This document shows, piece after piece, positions 6,515 through 7,810 of a stretch of DNA of 7,810 nt; position 1 is the stretch's first letter, and each line of letters opens with the position of its first letter. The notes under the pieces were generated by a model. That model was not told where the DNA came from, searched no databases, and was given only the letters and a program-made list of their open reading frames with translations. The stretch covers positions 1 to 7,810 of the forward strand of contig CAJOOE010000159.1 in the NCBI GenBank assembly GCA_905236145.1. The letters are read 5' to 3'. Origin of the DNA: an uncultured Selenomonadaceae bacterium (GTDB lineage: Bacteria; Bacillota; Negativicutes; Selenomonadales; Selenomonadaceae). A program made the position numbers and the translations under genes.

Positions 6515-7717
6515 TCACTCCCCGAAAACTTCTTCCAAAATATTCATAACTTCGTCAACCTGCTCTTTTTCTATGATGAGCGGCGGGACGAATCTCAAAA
6601 CTTTTCCGACCGTGCAATTTATTATCGCACCGCGTTTCATACATTCGTTGACAATCTCAACGCCGGATTTTTTTGAGTTTGAAAGTTCCGCTCCCAAAAG
6701 CAAGCCTTCCCCGCGAACGTCGCAAATTTGTTCCGGGAATTTTTTTTGCAGGTCGAGCAACCGTTTTTTAAAATACGCTCCGATTTCTTCGACGTGCGAC
6801 AAAAATTTTTCGTCCGGTATCGTGTCCAATACAACATTTGCCGCCGCACAGGCAAGCGGGTTGCCGCCGAAAGTCGTTCCGTGATCTCCCGCATGAAAAG
6901 CCTTTGCGATTTCTTCCGTGACGATGAAAGCTCCGATCGGAACGCCGCCGGCAAGTCCTTTTGCAAGTGTCACAATGTCCGGCTTTATCCCGTATTTTTC
7001 GTAAGCGAAAAATTTTCCGCTGCGTCCGATTCCGGATTGTATTTCGTCCAATATCAAAACTGCTTCGTACTTGTCGCACAGTTCGCGTACTTTTTTCAGA
7101 TAATCGTCCTTCGGCGGATAAACTCCGCCTTCTCCCTGAATCGTTTCGAGCATAACCGCACAAGTTTTTTCGCTCATTTTGCTTTCGAGTTCCGAAATGT
7201 CATTGTAATGAACGTAGTCGAAACCGCCGGGCAAGGGTTCAAAACCTTTGTGATATTTCGGTTGACCGGTTGCCGTCAATGTTGCAAGCGTCCTGCCGTG
7301 AAAACCGTCCCACGCCGTAATAATTTGCGATTTCTCCGGATCTTTCATGTGGGCAAATTTCCGGGCTATTTTTATTGCTCCTTCGTTTGCCTCCGCTCCG
7401 GAATTTGCAAAAAATGCTCTGTCGAGTCCGCTGAGTTTTACAAGTTTTTCGGCGGCATCTGCCTGCGGTTTCGTGTAATATAAATTTGATACATGAATGA
7501 CCTTCTCTGCCTGATTCTTTATCGCGTCAACCAAAGGCTTGTAACCGTGTCCCAAAACATTTACCGCAATCCCCGCGAGAAAGTCTGCATATTTTTTCCC
7601 GTCACTGTCGTACAAATATGCACCTTCACCGCGTTCCAATACTATTTTGTACCGATTGAAAACCGGCAAATAATTTTTGTCGTCCTTCTCAAAAATTTGT
7701 GATTGTGTTTCTTTCAA
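6515..7717 (-). CDS. argD: acetylornithine aminotransferase (class III PLP enzyme)
   Basis: The enzyme transfers the amino group of glutamate to N-acetylglutamate semialdehyde, making N-acetylornithine for arginine synthesis. Members of the family can also serve lysine synthesis as succinyldiaminopimelate aminotransferase. The 400 residues are of normal length. Seen in order: VFNRYKIVLERGEGAYLYD (19-37), NSGAEANEGAIK (105-116), WDGFHGRTLATL (136-147), ETIQGEGG (191-198), LDEIQSGIGRSG (223-234) with the PLP-ring aspartate D224, the Schiff-base lysine K253 in LAKGLAGGVPIGA, and TTFGGNPLACAAA (281-293). It starts at TTG (7717-7715). GGAGT lies at 7726-7722 and no ATG occurs before residue 124. 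argF follows 6 bp downstream. An ornithine or GABA aminotransferase is less likely given the argF neighbour. Confidence 0.96.
   Translation of the reverse strand: MKETQSQIFEKDDKNYLPVFNRYKIVLERGEGAYLYDSDGKKYADFLAGIAVNVLGHGYKPLVDAIKNQAEKVIHVSNLYYTKPQADAAEKLVKLSGLDRAFFANSGAEANEGAIKIARKFAHMKDPEKSQIITAWDGFHGRTLATLTATGQPKYHKGFEPLPGGFDYVHYNDISELESKMSEKTCAVMLETIQGEGGVYPPKDDYLKKVRELCDKYEAVLILDEIQSGIGRSGKFFAYEKYGIKPDIVTLAKGLAGGVPIGAFIVTEEIAKAFHAGDHGTTFGGNPLACAAANVVLDTIPDEKFLSHVEEIGAYFKKRLLDLQKKFPEQICDVRGEGLLLGAELSNSKKSGVEIVNECMKRGAIINCTVGKVLRFVPPLIIEKEQVDEVMNILEEVFGE
6518..6523 (-). promoter_or_regulatory. Shine-Dalgarno site of argF
   Basis: GGGGAG lies 9 nt before the TTG at 6508 and overlaps the last codons of argD. 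The first in-frame ATG is at residue 48, inside the carbamoyl phosphate domain, so the TTG start is decided by this site. Confidence 0.6.
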
Positions 7718-7721
7718 ATTA

Positions 7722-7726
7722 ACTCC
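7722..7726 (-). promoter_or_regulatory. Shine-Dalgarno site of argD
   Basis: GGAGT sits 4 nt before the TTG at 7717 (5 nt from the GGAG core). No ATG or GTG start in this frame fits it, so it fixes the TTG start of argD. Confidence 0.6.
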
Positions 7727-7732
7727 GTTACT

Positions 7733-7761
7733 GAAAACTTATAAAAAGTTATAAACTTTTC
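7733..7761. repeat. AT-rich inverted repeats in the argD leader
   Basis: On the minus strand AAAAGTT (7760-7754) and AACTTTT (7750-7744) form a perfect inverted repeat around TAT. A further half, AAGTT (7740-7736), mirrors AACTT (7750-7746). This gives three alternating half-sites in 29 bp just before the argD ribosome site. It may be an operator or a weak AT-only terminator of an upstream gene. It does not match the usual ARG-box pattern well, and I see no strong -35/-10 pair around it. Confidence 0.4.
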
Positions 7762-7810
7762 TGTTTCATTCCTGCTTCATCGCGTCCGCGTTTGTCATCG
7801 TTTCCGATAA
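7762..7810 (-). other. possible 3' end of an upstream gene, frame undecided
   Basis: Two minus-strand frames enter the window open. One ends with TGA at 7768-7766 (last residues TNADAMKQE) and the other with TAA at 7751-7749 (last residues GMKQKSL). Neither tail is recognisable as ArgB, ArgJ or another arginine enzyme. Too little sequence is present to call a gene. Confidence 0.2.

Noticed and set aside
1..7810. Mobile elements, CRISPR arrays, tRNA genes or a defence system
   Set aside because: No transposase, integrase, regular repeat-spacer pattern, tRNA-like fold or toxin/nuclease gene is visible. Frequent A/T runs of the AAAATTTT kind reflect codon use and composition.

Overview
The window is a compact bacterial housekeeping segment. 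All six protein genes are on the minus strand, so transcription runs from high to low coordinates: argD (7717-6515), argF (6508-5573), a probable structured RNA (about 5499-5305), a large PRD/PTS-domain transcription regulator (5213-3126), sufS (3050-1821), sufU (1828-1403) and murF (1370-3). I found no support for plus-strand genes. The plus-strand open frames are antisense shadows of these six.

The content points to a Bacillota (Firmicutes-type) bacterium. SufU is the Zn-binding scaffold-like protein of Gram-positive SUF systems. The regulator has the HTH-PRD-PRD-EIIB-EIIA architecture common in that phylum. The intergenic RNA has the layout of a Bacillota-type 6S RNA. A Negativicutes-like host is possible, but this is only an impression from protein style. 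Three of the six genes (argD, argF, sufU) must start at TTG, because no better in-frame start exists near their Shine-Dalgarno sequences.

Layout by region. 7718-7810 is the leader of argD. It holds an AT-rich cluster of inverted repeats and possibly the last codons of an upstream gene whose frame cannot be decided. argD and argF lie 6 bp apart and form an arginine biosynthesis operon: acetylornithine aminotransferase, then ornithine carbamoyltransferase. The 359-bp gap 5214-5572 contains an A8T8 tract at the argF stop, a good sigma-A-type promoter, a ~195-nt RNA that folds as a long interrupted rod, a 14-bp intrinsic terminator, and a ~55-bp leader for the regulator. The regulator has all four PRD histidines and an intact EIIB cysteine, but no PTS transporter lies beside it. 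A 75-bp gap with a candidate promoter inside an inverted repeat precedes sufS. sufS and sufU overlap by 8 bp, and murF follows 32 bp after sufU, so sufS-sufU-murF is probably one transcript.

How the genes work together: SufS takes sulfur from cysteine and passes it to SufU for Fe-S cluster assembly. MurF completes the UDP-MurNAc-pentapeptide precursor of peptidoglycan. ArgD and ArgF catalyse consecutive branches of the ornithine-to-citrulline route. I see no mobile element, CRISPR array, tRNA, rRNA or defence system, and no convincing undescribed multi-gene system. The RNA at 5305-5499 is the most interesting item.
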